Notes: generated by a model from the letters alone, not told the origin. Positions 1 to 8,963 are shown, counted from the first letter of the stretch. The stretch: 64,000 nucleotides of DNA from VBAU01 sp036005185 (GCA_036005185.1 DASYQS010000002.1:186001-250000); one strand, 5' to 3'. Made by a program: numbers and translations.

Positions 1-765
1 ATGAAATCGGCCGGTGAAAAAATTTCGATGATCACAGCCTATGATTTTTCATTTGCAAAAATTTTTGATTCAGCCGGTATTGATGTCATTCTAGTTGGAG
101 ATTCAGCTTCTAATGTCATGGCCGGGCACGAAACCACTTTACCGATTACTTTAGATCAAATGATCTATCATGCATCATCTGTGATTAGGGGCATAGATCG
201 CTGTCTTGTTGTAGTTGATCTTCCTTTCGGAAACTATCAATCCAATTCTGATATTGCATTAGCTTCGGCAGTACGCATCATGAAAGAAACCGGAGCACAT
301 TCTGTAAAACTTGAAGGAGGTGAGGAAGTGTTGGAATCAGTTAGACGAATAATTTCAGCCGGTGTGCCTGTAATGGGACATTTAGGATTAACTCCCCAAT
401 CTATTTATAAATTTGGCACTTACGCTGTTCGTGCACAAGAAGAGACGGAAGCCAATAAATTAAAAAAAGATGCAAAGCTTCTCGAAAAAGCAGGTTGTTT
501 TGGCATCGTGCTCGAAAAAATCCCCGCTACTCTTGCTAAAGAAGTTTCTGAAAGTATTCACATTCCTACTATCGGTATCGGCGCAGGAAAATACTGCGAC
601 GGGCAAGTATTGGTAATGCATGATATGCTTGGCATCAATACCGAATTTAAGCCGCGGTTCCTCAGACAATATTTAAACATTCACGAGCAAGCCACGAAGG
701 CTGTACAGAAGTACATCGAAGATGTAAAAGCAAATGATTTTCCCAGTGAACAAGAACAATATTAG
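1..765 (+). CDS. panB: 3-methyl-2-oxobutanoate hydroxymethyltransferase, 5' end cut by window
   Basis: PanB (ketopantoate hydroxymethyltransferase) transfers a one-carbon unit from 5,10-methylene-tetrahydrofolate to 3-methyl-2-oxobutanoate, the first step of pantothenate and CoA synthesis in the cytoplasm. The visible 254 residues carry the family blocks: ITAYDFSFAK near residue 11, VGDSASNVMAGHETTLP with the metal-binding Asp34, VVDLPFGNY with Asp73, KLEGGEE, GHLGLTPQS, and IGIGAGKYCDGQVLVMHDMLG near the C-terminus. The E. coli enzyme has about 10 more residues before the ITAYD block, and the first base here is already the A of an ATG, so this Met is probably internal and the true start lies upstream of the window. 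No neighbouring pan gene is visible. The identity is secure; only the 5' end is unknown. Confidence 0.95.
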   Translation: MKSAGEKISMITAYDFSFAKIFDSAGIDVILVGDSASNVMAGHETTLPITLDQMIYHASSVIRGIDRCLVVVDLPFGNYQSNSDIALASAVRIMKETGAHSVKLEGGEEVLESVRRIISAGVPVMGHLGLTPQSIYKFGTYAVRAQEETEANKLKKDAKLLEKAGCFGIVLEKIPATLAKEVSESIHIPTIGIGAGKYCDGQVLVMHDMLGINTEFKPRFLRQYLNIHEQATKAVQKYIEDVKANDFPSEQEQY

Positions 766-857
766 CGAATAGAGAAAAATGAATAGATGAAAGTTGTTCT
801 CGTCATTTCATCACTAGTACACTATTCATTATTCCTTTTTATCTTTTATCTATCCTC

Positions 858-865
858 TATCTTTG
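858..865 (+). promoter_or_regulatory. candidate Bacteroidota -7 element (TATCTTTG)
   Basis: TATCTTTG matches the Bacteroidota -7 consensus TAnnTTTG exactly and lies 19 bases before the ATG of the aldehyde dehydrogenase gene, leaving a short leader. I see no clear TTTG -33 box at the right distance, so only the -7 half is supported. Confidence 0.45.
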
Positions 866-884
866 CTCTATCAATTTTTTATAA

Positions 885-2408
885 ATGGATTTTTTAGATA
901 TTCTCAATCTCCAAAAAGAAAACAAAGGAGTAAGTACAGGCAAGAATTGGCTTGATTCAAAAGGTGAAATACTTCACTCCTACTCTCCTGTTGATGGTAA
1001 TTTGATTGGCTCTGTAGCATCGGCTGATAAAGACGGCTACAAAAAAATAATTGAGGCAGCACAAGAAGCTTTTTCATATTGGCGCATGATGCCTGCCCCC
1101 GCCCGCGGTGAAATTGTGAGGCAAATTGGTGAAGTCTTGCGTGATTACAAAGAGCCACTGGGCAAATTAGTCTCATACGAAATGGGAAAAAGTTTGCAGG
1201 AAGGTTACGGCGAAGTGCAAGAAATGATTGACATCTGTGACTTTGCAGTGGGGCTTTCAAGGCAATTGTATGGCCTTACCATGCATAGTGAGCGTGCAGG
1301 TCATCGCATGTATGAACAATGGCATCCGCTCGGAATTGTTGGGATCATCTCTGCTTTTAATTTTCCCGTTGCTGTATGGAGCTGGAACAGCATGCTTTCC
1401 TGGGTCTGCGGCGATGTGTGTATTTGGAAGCCTTCAGAAAAAACTCCGCTTTGCGCAGTTGCATGCCAGCATATTATTTCAAAAGTTCTTGCAGTAAATA
1501 ATATTCCTGAAGGAGTGTGCAATTTAATCATTGGAAATCGTGAGGTAGGTGAATGGATGGCCAATGATAAAAGAATACCTCTTATATCGGCCACCGGTTC
1601 AACAAGAATGGGTAAGGCTGTGGGCGCTGCAGTAGGGGCAAGATTGGGAAGAGCATTGCTTGAGCTTGGCGGTAACAATGCCATCATTATTTCAAAAGAT
1701 GCGGATATAGACATTGCTATTCGGGGTGCTGTATTTGGCGCTGTGGGCACGGCAGGTCAAAGATGCACAACTACACGCCGTTTGATCATCCATGAGGACG
1801 TTTATGATCCAGTAAAACAAAGATTGATCGCCGCTTATAAAAAGCTCACCATTGGTGATCCCCTGTCGGAAAAAAATCTTGTTGGGCCTTTGATCGACAA
1901 AGAAGCGGTAAAGATGTATTTAGAAGCTATTGAAAAATGCAAAGCCGAAGGAGGCAAATTCATTATTGAAGGCGGTGTGCTAAGCGGTGATGGATATGAG
2001 AGCGGTTGTTATGTAAAACCCTGTATTGCAGAAGTAGAACCGCATTATAAAATGGTGCAACAAGAAACATTTGCCCCTATTTTGTACTTACTTAAGTATA
2101 AAAATATGGATGAGGCTATAGGCGTGCAAAATGGCGTGCCTCAGGGCTTATCCTCTTCTATCATGACCTTGAATTTGCGTGAAGCTGAACAGTTCCTTTC
2201 CCATGCGGGAAGCGATTGCGGCATTGCAAATGTGAATATTGGCACTAGTGGGGCCGAAATTGGCGGCGCTTTTGGGGGCGAAAAAGAGACTGGCGGCGGC
2301 CGTGAAAGCGGCAGCGATGCTTGGAAAAACTATATGCGCCGGCAAACAAACACAATAAATTATAGCTCAAATCTTCCGCTTGCTCAGGCCATTAAGTTTG
2401 ATTTGTGA
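885..2408 (+). CDS. ALDH7-type aldehyde dehydrogenase (alpha-aminoadipic semialdehyde / piperideine-6-carboxylate type)
   Basis: NAD(P)-dependent aldehyde dehydrogenase of 507 residues. The order of motifs is typical of the superfamily: SAFNFPVAVWSWN near residue 156 with the catalytic Asn159, WKPSEKTP with cofactor-binding Lys182, SATGSTRMGK near 235, LELGGNN with the general base Glu260, and GTAGQRCTTTRR with the nucleophile Cys294. The combination VSATGSTRMG, ELGGNNA and AGQRCTTTRR is characteristic of the ALDH7 (antiquitin) branch, whose bacterial members oxidise piperideine-6-carboxylate/aminoadipate semialdehyde in lysine catabolism (amaB/pcd). The substrate is inferred from the family, as no lysine-catabolic neighbour is visible. 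The ATG is preceded by a good -7 element. A 3' palindrome follows the stop. Confidence 0.88.
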   Translation: MDFLDILNLQKENKGVSTGKNWLDSKGEILHSYSPVDGNLIGSVASADKDGYKKIIEAAQEAFSYWRMMPAPARGEIVRQIGEVLRDYKEPLGKLVSYEMGKSLQEGYGEVQEMIDICDFAVGLSRQLYGLTMHSERAGHRMYEQWHPLGIVGIISAFNFPVAVWSWNSMLSWVCGDVCIWKPSEKTPLCAVACQHIISKVLAVNNIPEGVCNLIIGNREVGEWMANDKRIPLISATGSTRMGKAVGAAVGARLGRALLELGGNNAIIISKDADIDIAIRGAVFGAVGTAGQRCTTTRRLIIHEDVYDPVKQRLIAAYKKLTIGDPLSEKNLVGPLIDKEAVKMYLEAIEKCKAEGGKFIIEGGVLSGDGYESGCYVKPCIAEVEPHYKMVQQETFAPILYLLKYKNMDEAIGVQNGVPQGLSSSIMTLNLREAEQFLSHAGSDCGIANVNIGTSGAEIGGAFGGEKETGGGRESGSDAWKNYMRRQTNTINYSSNLPLAQAIKFDL

Positions 2409-2442
2409 AAATTATTTGCAAACTTTACGCTTCAATATCCAA

Positions 2443-2457
2443 TCCGCCAAAGGCGGA
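2443..2457. repeat. short GGCGGA palindrome (REP-like), copy 1
   Basis: TCCGCC-AAA-GGCGGA, extended by AAT/ATT on both sides to an 8-bp stem, lies 35 bases after the aldehyde dehydrogenase stop. A second copy with the same arms and a TTA loop lies at 15259-15273. It may act as a weak terminator, but it is followed only by CCTTTG, not a real T-tract, so I list it as a small repeated palindrome. Confidence 0.5.
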
Positions 2458-2485
2458 TTCCTTTGAATAAACCAAATTATAACCG

Positions 2486-3982
2486 ATGAAAAAATCCGGT
2501 CTTTTCCTGTTTTCATTTTTTCTTGTCGCATTTGCAAAATCACAATTAAGAGTATCTATCGTAGGTGGAGGCAATAGCTCCACAGTAAAAGAGACAAATG
2601 ATCTTCCTGACTGGGATTCCATCAGCAGTAATTATTCATCACGGACAGGTGTCCATTTTGGCTTTATAGCCGATGTGCCATTTTCCCGCACATCTAAATT
2701 CTATTTCCAGCCTGGAATTATATATTATAACAAAGGAAGGAAATATGCTGCGCCGTACGATTCTGTAGGAACTGTTAAAAACTTCTCTTCTTCTCAATTC
2801 ATTAATTATATCGACATACCTCTGAATCTTGTTGTAAAAATTCCTCTAGGAAAGAAGAATAAATTTATGATAGGTGCTGGTCCTTATGCTTCTTTCTTTT
2901 ATAATGGAAAAGAAAAAACCGAAACTATTTATAATGGAGGTGGCTATGAGAGCACTGAAAATGACGATCTGCCTGTTGGCAAAAAAACTGATCAATATAA
3001 AACGATCGATTTTGGCGTAAATGCGCTTGCAGGATTTGAGTTCGGCCGTGTGTTTCTTACAGCAAATTATAGTCGCGGACTTGGAGGTTTTTATACGCCA
3101 AATTATGACGGTCACTTGAACCACCAAGTGATTGGCGGTACGCTTGGAATATTTTTAGGCAAACCGGTTGAATTGGAACCGAAAATAAAAGATAAGGACA
3201 AAGACGGAATCGTTGACAGTGAAGATGCTTGCCCTACTGAAGCCGGAACGGCTGCAACAAATGGCTGTCCCGATAAAGACAGCGATGGGATTGCCGATAA
3301 AAATGATCAATGCCCTAATGAGCCAGGTTTGGTAAGCAATCGTGGTTGTCCTGTTCGTGATAAGGATAATGATGGAGTGCTTGATGATCAGGATAAATGT
3401 CCTGATGTAGCTGGTTTAAAAAAGTACAACGGATGTCCGATTCCTGATACGGATAAAGATGGTGTAAATGATGAAGAAGATAAGTGTCCTACTGTTGCAG
3501 GTGTTGCACGCTATAATGGTTGTCCAATACCAGACGCAGACAAAGATGGGATCAATGATGAAGAGGATAAATGTCCTACAGTTGCCGGAGTAAAAGAAAA
3601 TAATGGTTGTCCTGAAATAAAGAAAGAAATTATCGAGAAGGTAAATTTCGCAGCACGACGCATTCAATTTGAAAAGGGTAAGGCTGATCTCTTGGCTTCA
3701 TCATTAAAAGTATTGGACGAGGTAGTTCAGGTTCTTAAACAAAATCCTGAACTAAAATTATCTGTTGAAGGACATACGAGTGATGATGGAAATTATGATG
3801 TAAACATGAAGCTCTCCCGTCAGCGTGCTGATAATGTGAAAAACTATCTTATTAAAAAAGGAATTGATTCAAACAGGCTGAATGCTGAAGGATTTGGACC
3901 GAATAAACCGTTAAATGATAGTAAAACTTTAGCTGAGAGGGCGCTGAATCGCCGGGTAGAATTAAAACTGAGCAACCAATAA
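2486..3982 (+). CDS. OmpA-family outer membrane protein with TSP3 repeats
   Basis: Envelope protein of 498 residues that probably links the outer membrane to peptidoglycan. A signal peptide (about 1-19, ending FAKSQ) is followed by a beta-rich domain of about 200 residues resembling PorT/OMP-beta-barrel domains. Residues about 230-385 hold five calcium-binding thrombospondin type-3 repeats of the form DxDxDGxxDxxDxCP, each ending in NGCP or RGCP. The C-terminal OmpA domain (about 390-498) has FEKGKADL, EGHTSDDG, LSRQRADNVKNYL and the NRRVEL end block, including the Asp and Arg that bind diaminopimelate in family members. The ATG start gives a clean signal peptide. It is monocistronic by spacing. 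A structural or adhesion role is inferred. Confidence 0.9.
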   Translation: MKKSGLFLFSFFLVAFAKSQLRVSIVGGGNSSTVKETNDLPDWDSISSNYSSRTGVHFGFIADVPFSRTSKFYFQPGIIYYNKGRKYAAPYDSVGTVKNFSSSQFINYIDIPLNLVVKIPLGKKNKFMIGAGPYASFFYNGKEKTETIYNGGGYESTENDDLPVGKKTDQYKTIDFGVNALAGFEFGRVFLTANYSRGLGGFYTPNYDGHLNHQVIGGTLGIFLGKPVELEPKIKDKDKDGIVDSEDACPTEAGTAATNGCPDKDSDGIADKNDQCPNEPGLVSNRGCPVRDKDNDGVLDDQDKCPDVAGLKKYNGCPIPDTDKDGVNDEEDKCPTVAGVARYNGCPIPDADKDGINDEEDKCPTVAGVKENNGCPEIKKEIIEKVNFAARRIQFEKGKADLLASSLKVLDEVVQVLKQNPELKLSVEGHTSDDGNYDVNMKLSRQRADNVKNYLIKKGIDSNRLNAEGFGPNKPLNDSKTLAERALNRRVELKLSNQ

Positions 3983-4152
3983 TGATAAGATTGCGTCAAA
4001 TCAATCAATCTCGGAAAAACGGGACTTTTTTACGAAAAAGTATGAATGGTTTTATAAAATTCCGCATCCTTGCTTACTTGCGGCATAAAACATGCTCGTT
4101 TCCCTTAACTTCGCAGCCTTTATTTAAAAAATTTTGAATTAAAAAATAGCAA

Positions 4153-5823
4153 ATGAATAAAGTAATCAATCGCTTTTTATTCTCGGTTATAGCCGGTCTA
4201 ATATTTAGTTCCGGATTTGCGCAAACATCGGTTAAAGAAGACGTACCAAAGGGTTGGCATCTATTGTCAAGGCAAACCAGTGGTTACTATGGAATTAATC
4301 TTGATAAAGCTTACGAGTTTGTAAAAGGCAAAAAAAGCACTCCACTTATCGTTGCGGTTATAGATTCTGGTGTGGATACCACACATGAAGATTTAAAATC
4401 GATATTGTGGCAAAATCCCGGTGAAATACCCGGCAATGGCATTGATGATGATAAAAACGGTTATGTAGATGATGTGTATGGATGGAATTTTATTGGCGGC
4501 CGTGATGGAAAAAATGTAAAAGAGGATTCTTACGAGGCAGCTCGTGTTTATCATATGTACAAAAGCAAATTTGAAAACATAGCTGATCCAACGACCCTAT
4601 CAAAAGAAGATAAAGAGAAATATGAAATGTGGACGAAAGCAAAACAGCAGGTTGTAGGTGAAGTTGATCTGTCACTGCTTGAAAAATACAAGCAAATTGA
4701 AAAAGATATGCTTTTGGGAGATTCGATTATTCAAGTTGACATGAAAAAAAAGGAATATAACTGTAAAGATCTTGTAGGTTATAATCCCGTTTCGGTAGCC
4801 GCTCAAAAGATTAAACAGACAATGACCTATATCTGCGGGCTGAATAAAAATGATGACATCAGCAATGTACAAATCCTTGAAGATCTTCAGGGAGAGATCA
4901 GAAAAATGGAGGCTGCTGATAAGGAGCCCAAAAATTTTCGCGGAGAAATTGTAAAAGACAATTACAATGATTTCAACGATCGTTTTTATGGCAATAATGA
5001 TGTAATGGCAAATACCCCTTTTCATGGCACACATGTGTCGGGTATTATTGCTGCTGCAAGAAATAACGGACTCGGCGTTAATGGCATCGCGGATAATGTA
5101 AAGATCATGATGGTGCGTGCAGTACCTGATGGCGATGAGCATGATAAAGATATTGCGTTGGCAATCCGATATGCAGTTGATAATGGAGCTAAAGTGATAA
5201 ATATGAGTTTTGGAAAAGGCTTCTCTCCAGAGAAACAATGGGTGGATGATGCGGTGCGTTATGCTCAAAGCAAAGGTGTATTACTTGTACACGCTGCAGG
5301 AAATGATGGAGCTGATATTGATACAACATGGAATTTTCCTACTCCGGTTTTTAAAAGTGACAATAAAAGAGCTAGTAACTGGATCACCGTAGGTGCAAGT
5401 GGCGATCCTAAACTTGGAGGCTTAGTAGCAGGTTTTTCTAATTATGGTAAAAAAGAAGTTGATGTATTTGCACCAGGCGTAAAAATTTATTCAACCATAC
5501 CTGGTGGTGATGCGTATGGTGAAGCACAAGGAACAAGTATGGCATCACCTGTAGTAGCAGGTGTAGCTGCATTGATACTTGAATACTATCCTAACCTTTC
5601 ACCTGAGCAAGTAAAATTTGCCATTGAAAAATCAGCAACAAAGCCAGGTATAAAAGTTACGTGCCCCGGCACTGATGCGGAAGTTGATCTAGGTGAACTG
5701 AGCAGATCAGGAGGAGTATTAAATGCTTATGAAGCTATAAAACTTGCTTCGACCTTAAAGGGCGAAAGAAAACAAGATAATGTAAAACCGAAGTCAACAG
5801 TAAAGCCAAGTAAAAAAGGATAA
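4153..5823 (+). CDS. secreted S8 (subtilisin-like) serine peptidase with large insert
   Basis: Subtilase of 556 residues with a signal peptide (1-23, ending SGFAQ). The catalytic triad is complete: Asp71 in VIDSGVD, His291 in HGTHVSG and Ser462 in GTSMASPVVAG. The oxyanion Asn is in the AAGND block near 384. About 220 residues separate Asp and His, against about 30 in subtilisin itself. The extra segment (roughly 115-285) is Lys/Glu-rich and predicted helical, with no motif I recognise. There is no T9SS sorting domain; the C-terminus is a short Lys/Pro/Ser tail. A propeptide is not obvious. A strong terminator follows. A TAACTTCG box at 4106-4113 is one base off the -7 consensus and may be its promoter. 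Confidence 0.9.
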   Translation: MNKVINRFLFSVIAGLIFSSGFAQTSVKEDVPKGWHLLSRQTSGYYGINLDKAYEFVKGKKSTPLIVAVIDSGVDTTHEDLKSILWQNPGEIPGNGIDDDKNGYVDDVYGWNFIGGRDGKNVKEDSYEAARVYHMYKSKFENIADPTTLSKEDKEKYEMWTKAKQQVVGEVDLSLLEKYKQIEKDMLLGDSIIQVDMKKKEYNCKDLVGYNPVSVAAQKIKQTMTYICGLNKNDDISNVQILEDLQGEIRKMEAADKEPKNFRGEIVKDNYNDFNDRFYGNNDVMANTPFHGTHVSGIIAAARNNGLGVNGIADNVKIMMVRAVPDGDEHDKDIALAIRYAVDNGAKVINMSFGKGFSPEKQWVDDAVRYAQSKGVLLVHAAGNDGADIDTTWNFPTPVFKSDNKRASNWITVGASGDPKLGGLVAGFSNYGKKEVDVFAPGVKIYSTIPGGDAYGEAQGTSMASPVVAGVAALILEYYPNLSPEQVKFAIEKSATKPGIKVTCPGTDAEVDLGELSRSGGVLNAYEAIKLASTLKGERKQDNVKPKSTVKPSKKG

Positions 5824-5839
5824 CAAAAAATATTTTTTT

Positions 5840-5875
5840 AAACAAAGCCCGCCATGAAGCGGGCTTTGTTTTTTT
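5840..5875 (+). terminator. Rho-independent terminator after S8 peptidase
   Basis: A perfect 12-bp stem (AACAAAGCCCGC with GCGGGCTTTGTT) with loop CATGAA is followed by an unbroken T run. It lies 17 bases after the peptidase stop codon. An A/T-rich 5' side means it could also work on the other strand. Confidence 0.9.
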
Positions 5876-5943
5876 ACAGCAATTATTTTCAAAGACAACC
5901 TAAAAATAAAATTCTACGTTGTGTGAGATGAATTTAAAACGTT

Positions 5944-6294
5944 ATGATAAAATATATTAGTCTGATAATAATCAGCTTCATCTTTTTTGTGGCCTGCAAG
6001 AAAAGTTCGGAAACAACGCAAACAACACAACCTCCTCTTGATTGTTCAACTCCAAAAAGTTTTTCCGCTCATGTTTTACCTATCACTTCAGCCAATTGTG
6101 CTATAAGTGGATGCCATGGCTCGGGAAGCAACAATGGACCCGGTCAATTGATCACCTACCAGCAAATATTTAATTCCAGAGCTATTATTCGTTCTGCCGT
6201 AGCGAGTGGTCTTATGCCGCAAGGAAGTAGATTATCAGAGGCAGAAGTCAATACCATATTATGCTGGATCGACAACGGCGCACCTAATAACTAA
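5944..6294 (+). CDS. small lipoprotein with cytochrome-c-like CxxxxCH motif
   Basis: Lipoprotein of 116 residues: a hydrophobic signal ending FFVAC gives a lipobox with Cys18, followed by KKSS. The mature part has the block HVLPITSANCAISGCHGSG, in which two Cys are followed by His, close to a c-type heme site but with four residues rather than two between the cysteines. It ends with LMPQGSRLSEAEVNTILCWIDNGAPNN, the usual C-terminal motif of small c-type-cytochrome-like Bacteroidota lipoproteins, where the Met is the likely distal ligand. Probable role: periplasm-facing electron carrier or heme-like domain. Whether heme is attached is unproven given the CX4CH spacing. It stands alone between the peptidase and accD. 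Confidence 0.65.
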   Translation: MIKYISLIIISFIFFVACKKSSETTQTTQPPLDCSTPKSFSAHVLPITSANCAISGCHGSGSNNGPGQLITYQQIFNSRAIIRSAVASGLMPQGSRLSEAEVNTILCWIDNGAPNN

Positions 6295-6442
6295 AAAATT
6301 CTTCTGATCAAAATTTGAGGTTAATAAAAAGCTAAAGTTGAATAGCGATCAGGAAGTACAAGTGAGTGACACAACAAAAGTTGGGCAGAGTTACAAAAGC
6401 TTGGTAACAAAAAACTGCAGGTTTTAAACCCGAAACCTTCCC

Positions 6443-6450
6443 TATATTTG
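6443..6450 (+). promoter_or_regulatory. candidate -7 element for accD (TATATTTG)
   Basis: TATATTTG matches TAnnTTTG and lies 21 bases before the accD ATG. There is no clean -33 box at the expected distance. Confidence 0.45.
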
Positions 6451-6471
6451 TAATTCACCAATCCTGAATTG

Positions 6472-7386
6472 ATGGCGAAACAAGTTGAAGATTTTGATGC
6501 CAACCTAACCGGTGAAGAAGGAAAAAGTGAAGAAACAAAAACGAGTTGGTTTAAGCGCATCAAAAAAGGTATCAATACCAAGACTTCAGAAAAAAAGGAA
6601 ACGCCTGAAGGGTTATGGACAAAATGCCCTGAATGTAATTACATCTGCACAGTAACGGAGCTGCGTGAGCATTTATTTGTTTGTCCAAAATGCGGTTATC
6701 ATCATCGTATTGGCAGCTCAGAATATTATGAGTTTTTATTCGACAACAGAGAATTCGCTGAGCTTTTTGAAAATATCCGCAGCGTTGACTACCTGGAATT
6801 TACTGACCTAAAGCCATATAAAAAGCGTTTGGAAGAGATCTGGAGTAAAACAGATTTAAAGGATTCCATGCGTGTAGCAGCTGGAAAATTGGGCGGCCAT
6901 GATATTGTGATTGCCTGTATGGACTTTGAGTTTATCGGGGGGTCTTTAGGAAGCGTGATGGGAGAAAAATTTTCGAGGGCGGTTGATTATTGTTTAAAGC
7001 ATAAAATTCCTTACATAGTTATTGGCAAGAGCGGGGGAGCACGCATGATGGAAAGCGCTTTTTCGTTGATGCAATTAGCTAAAACAAGTGGCAAGCTTTC
7101 TCAATTGAGTGATGCAAAAATTCCATACATCGCTTTGCTAACCGACCCAACCTTTGGCGGGATCTCTGCTTCGTTCGGTATGCTTGGTGATCTGAATATT
7201 GCTGAACCCGGCGCCCTGATCGGTTTTGCAGGGCCAAGGGTCATTAAGGAAACAATTAAAAAAGATCTTCCTGAAGGCTTTCAACGAAGTGAATTTATTT
7301 TAGAACATGGCTTCCTTGATTTCATTGTGCCAAGAAAAGATCTGAAGGAAAAGCTTGCTACTGTATTAACGTTGTTTAAGAATTAA
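6472..7386 (+). CDS. accD: acetyl-CoA carboxylase carboxyltransferase subunit beta
   Basis: AccD pairs with AccA to form the carboxyltransferase of acetyl-CoA carboxylase, which moves the carboxyl group from carboxybiotin to acetyl-CoA to give malonyl-CoA for fatty acid synthesis. The protein has 304 residues. The N-terminal zinc ribbon is intact (CPEC at about 48 and CPKC at about 70), followed by the crotonase-like fold with GGSLGSVMGEKFSRA, IGKSGGARMMESAFSLMQ, DPTFGGISASFGMLGD and AEPGALIGFAGPRVI. An in-frame TTG lies one codon earlier at 6469; I chose the ATG at 6472 because MAKQ fits and a -7 element sits just upstream. A terminator follows. Confidence 0.96.
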   Translation: MAKQVEDFDANLTGEEGKSEETKTSWFKRIKKGINTKTSEKKETPEGLWTKCPECNYICTVTELREHLFVCPKCGYHHRIGSSEYYEFLFDNREFAELFENIRSVDYLEFTDLKPYKKRLEEIWSKTDLKDSMRVAAGKLGGHDIVIACMDFEFIGGSLGSVMGEKFSRAVDYCLKHKIPYIVIGKSGGARMMESAFSLMQLAKTSGKLSQLSDAKIPYIALLTDPTFGGISASFGMLGDLNIAEPGALIGFAGPRVIKETIKKDLPEGFQRSEFILEHGFLDFIVPRKDLKEKLATVLTLFKN

Positions 7387-7404
7387 ATTCTTAATTGCTT
7401 ACTG

Positions 7405-7433
7405 CCCCGACCCTTTAGGTCGGGGTTGTTTTT
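7405..7433 (+). terminator. Rho-independent terminator after accD
   Basis: A perfect 8-bp GC-rich stem, CCCCGACC with GGTCGGGG, and a five-base loop are followed by TTGTTTTT. It separates accD from smpB. The TTG inside its T-tract could also be a -33 box for smpB. Confidence 0.88.
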
Positions 7434-7451
7434 AAACGATCTAATTGCAAC

Positions 7452-7459
7452 TACATTTG
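7452..7459 (+). promoter_or_regulatory. candidate -7 element for smpB (TACATTTG)
   Basis: TACATTTG matches TAnnTTTG and has a TTGT box about 22 bases upstream (7426-7429), a normal Bacteroidota spacing. It is only six bases before the smpB ATG, so transcription would begin at or just past the start codon and the message would be nearly leaderless. Confidence 0.4.
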
Positions 7460-7464
7460 CAGAA

Positions 7465-7899
7465 ATGGAAATCAAAAACCGTTCAGCTTATTTTGAATAT
7501 TTCATCGATAATAAATACGATGCAGGAATTGTATTGACGGGTACCGAAGTAAAATCGCTCCGTGAAGGAAAAGCCAGCTTTACTGACAGCTATTGTTACA
7601 TTAACAAAGGCGAGATATGGATAAAGAGCTTGCATATAGCAGAATATTCTCATGGCAGCGGCAATAATCATGATCCCGTGCGTGAAAGAAAATTATTATT
7701 GCAGAAAAGAGAGATTAAAAAAATAGAATCAAAATTGAAAGAGAAAGGTTATACGATAATTCCTTTGCGCATTTATTTTAATGAAAAAAATCTGGCTAAA
7801 ATGGAGATCGGTCTTGGTAAAGGAAAAAAAATATATGACAAACGGGAAACGATTAAACAAAGAGATACGGAAAGAGAAATGAAACGATATCTGAAATAA
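7465..7899 (+). CDS. smpB: SsrA-binding protein SmpB
   Basis: SmpB binds tmRNA and brings it to stalled ribosomes for trans-translation. The 144-residue protein has the full OB-fold signature: NRSAYFEYFIDNKYDAGIVL, TGTEVKSLREGKASFTDSYC, KGEIWIKSLHIAEY, RKLLLQKREI and the basic C-terminus GLGKGKKIYDKRETIKQRDTEREMKR that enters the ribosomal A site. An in-frame TTG at 7426 lies inside the accD terminator and adds 13 unlikely residues; I chose the ATG at 7465, which gives the usual family length. The tmRNA gene is not in this window. Confidence 0.95.
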   Translation: MEIKNRSAYFEYFIDNKYDAGIVLTGTEVKSLREGKASFTDSYCYINKGEIWIKSLHIAEYSHGSGNNHDPVRERKLLLQKREIKKIESKLKEKGYTIIPLRIYFNEKNLAKMEIGLGKGKKIYDKRETIKQRDTEREMKRYLK

Positions 7900-7954
7900 A
7901 CCTGGTATATTAACGTTTAAAATTGAAGCATGATTTTTGCTTTTTTTTGCAGCT

Positions 7955-8878
7955 ATGAAAAAAGCCATCGTATTGCTAATTCTTTTCTTTAGCCTGAAAA
8001 CATTTTCACAATCCGTTTCAGGATACTGGTATGGCACCGCCAATGTAAAGTCGAAAAGCTCAACCAATAATTACCTTGTTGAATTGATCCTTCATCAGGA
8101 CAGAACTCTGGTAAAAGGGGTGATTAATTATTATTTCAAAAAAACTTTTCGAAGCCTAAAAGTAAATGGCAATTACAATTCCCTGACAAGACAGTTGAAC
8201 TTATTCAATATACCACTTACCTATCATGGCTCTTTAGACGATCTTGAAGTGGATTGCATGATGGATTTTGCGGCAACCTTAAGGGTAGCAAAGGCAAGCT
8301 CAAATCTTATTGGTTTTTTTCAAGGCAAGCCTGAGTACAGGTACACCTGCGTGAATGTAAATTTCAATCTGAAAATGAATGCTGATATTAGCAAGGAAGA
8401 TTCCATTCTGCATGCCATAAAGGTTTACAAGGAAACTTACCAGGTTTGGAAGCCAACTTACGAGGATACGCTTGTAGCCGTAAATATCATTCCCCGCAAG
8501 GTTGAGAATTATGTGATTGATGCGGAGTATAAGCAAAGAGAAAAAATAGTAACAAAAGAAATTACGGCCGAAACAGATTCATTGAAAGTAGATTTTTTCG
8601 ATAATGGAGAAATTGACGGTGACTCTATTTCTATTTTTTACAATGATAAACTAATTGCCTTTAATCGCATACTCAGCTCAAAGGCTGTTCATTTTAATGT
8701 AGCGCTTGATACAACGAGAGAATGGAATGAGATCACCATGTTTGCTGATAATCTGGGAAGTATTCCACCCAACACGGCGCTCATGGTTGTTACTGATGGC
8801 AAAAAAAGATATGAAATTCCTATGGCAAGCAATCTTCAAAAAAATGCCACATTAAGGATAAAGCGAAAGAAGAAATAG
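7955..8878 (+). CDS. secreted protein of unknown function
   Basis: A 307-residue protein with a signal peptide (MKKAIVLLILFFSLKTFSQ, cleavage after about residue 19). The mature start, SVSGYWYGTANV, looks like the first strand of a small beta-barrel or lipocalin-like domain. The C-terminal part is a beta-sandwich-like stretch (about 210-300) with DNGEIDGDSISIFYNDKLI, a pattern common in secreted Bacteroidota proteins of unknown function. I chose the ATG at 7955 over an in-frame TTG at 7937, because the ATG directly begins the signal peptide. It is convergent with parC, with 85 bases between. I do not recognise the family and assign no function. Confidence 0.7.
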   Translation: MKKAIVLLILFFSLKTFSQSVSGYWYGTANVKSKSSTNNYLVELILHQDRTLVKGVINYYFKKTFRSLKVNGNYNSLTRQLNLFNIPLTYHGSLDDLEVDCMMDFAATLRVAKASSNLIGFFQGKPEYRYTCVNVNFNLKMNADISKEDSILHAIKVYKETYQVWKPTYEDTLVAVNIIPRKVENYVIDAEYKQREKIVTKEITAETDSLKVDFFDNGEIDGDSISIFYNDKLIAFNRILSSKAVHFNVALDTTREWNEITMFADNLGSIPPNTALMVVTDGKKRYEIPMASNLQKNATLRIKRKKK

Positions 8879-8963
8879 TTGAATAAAAAACTCTTGCTTG
8901 AACGAGGTTTTACGTCAATTATGTAATCCAGATTGCCGACACTACCTATTCAAAAGAAAAAAA

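Noticed and set aside
4672..5268. Long frame opposite the S8 peptidase gene (198 codons, minus strand)
   Set aside because: It is antisense to a well-supported gene with full catalytic motifs and has no recognisable domain.
6469..6474. TTG start for accD one codon before the ATG
   Set aside because: MAKQ from the ATG fits the family and the TTG adds only one residue without support.
7426..7464. TTG start for smpB giving 157 residues
   Set aside because: It lies inside the accD terminator; the ATG at 7465 gives the normal family length.
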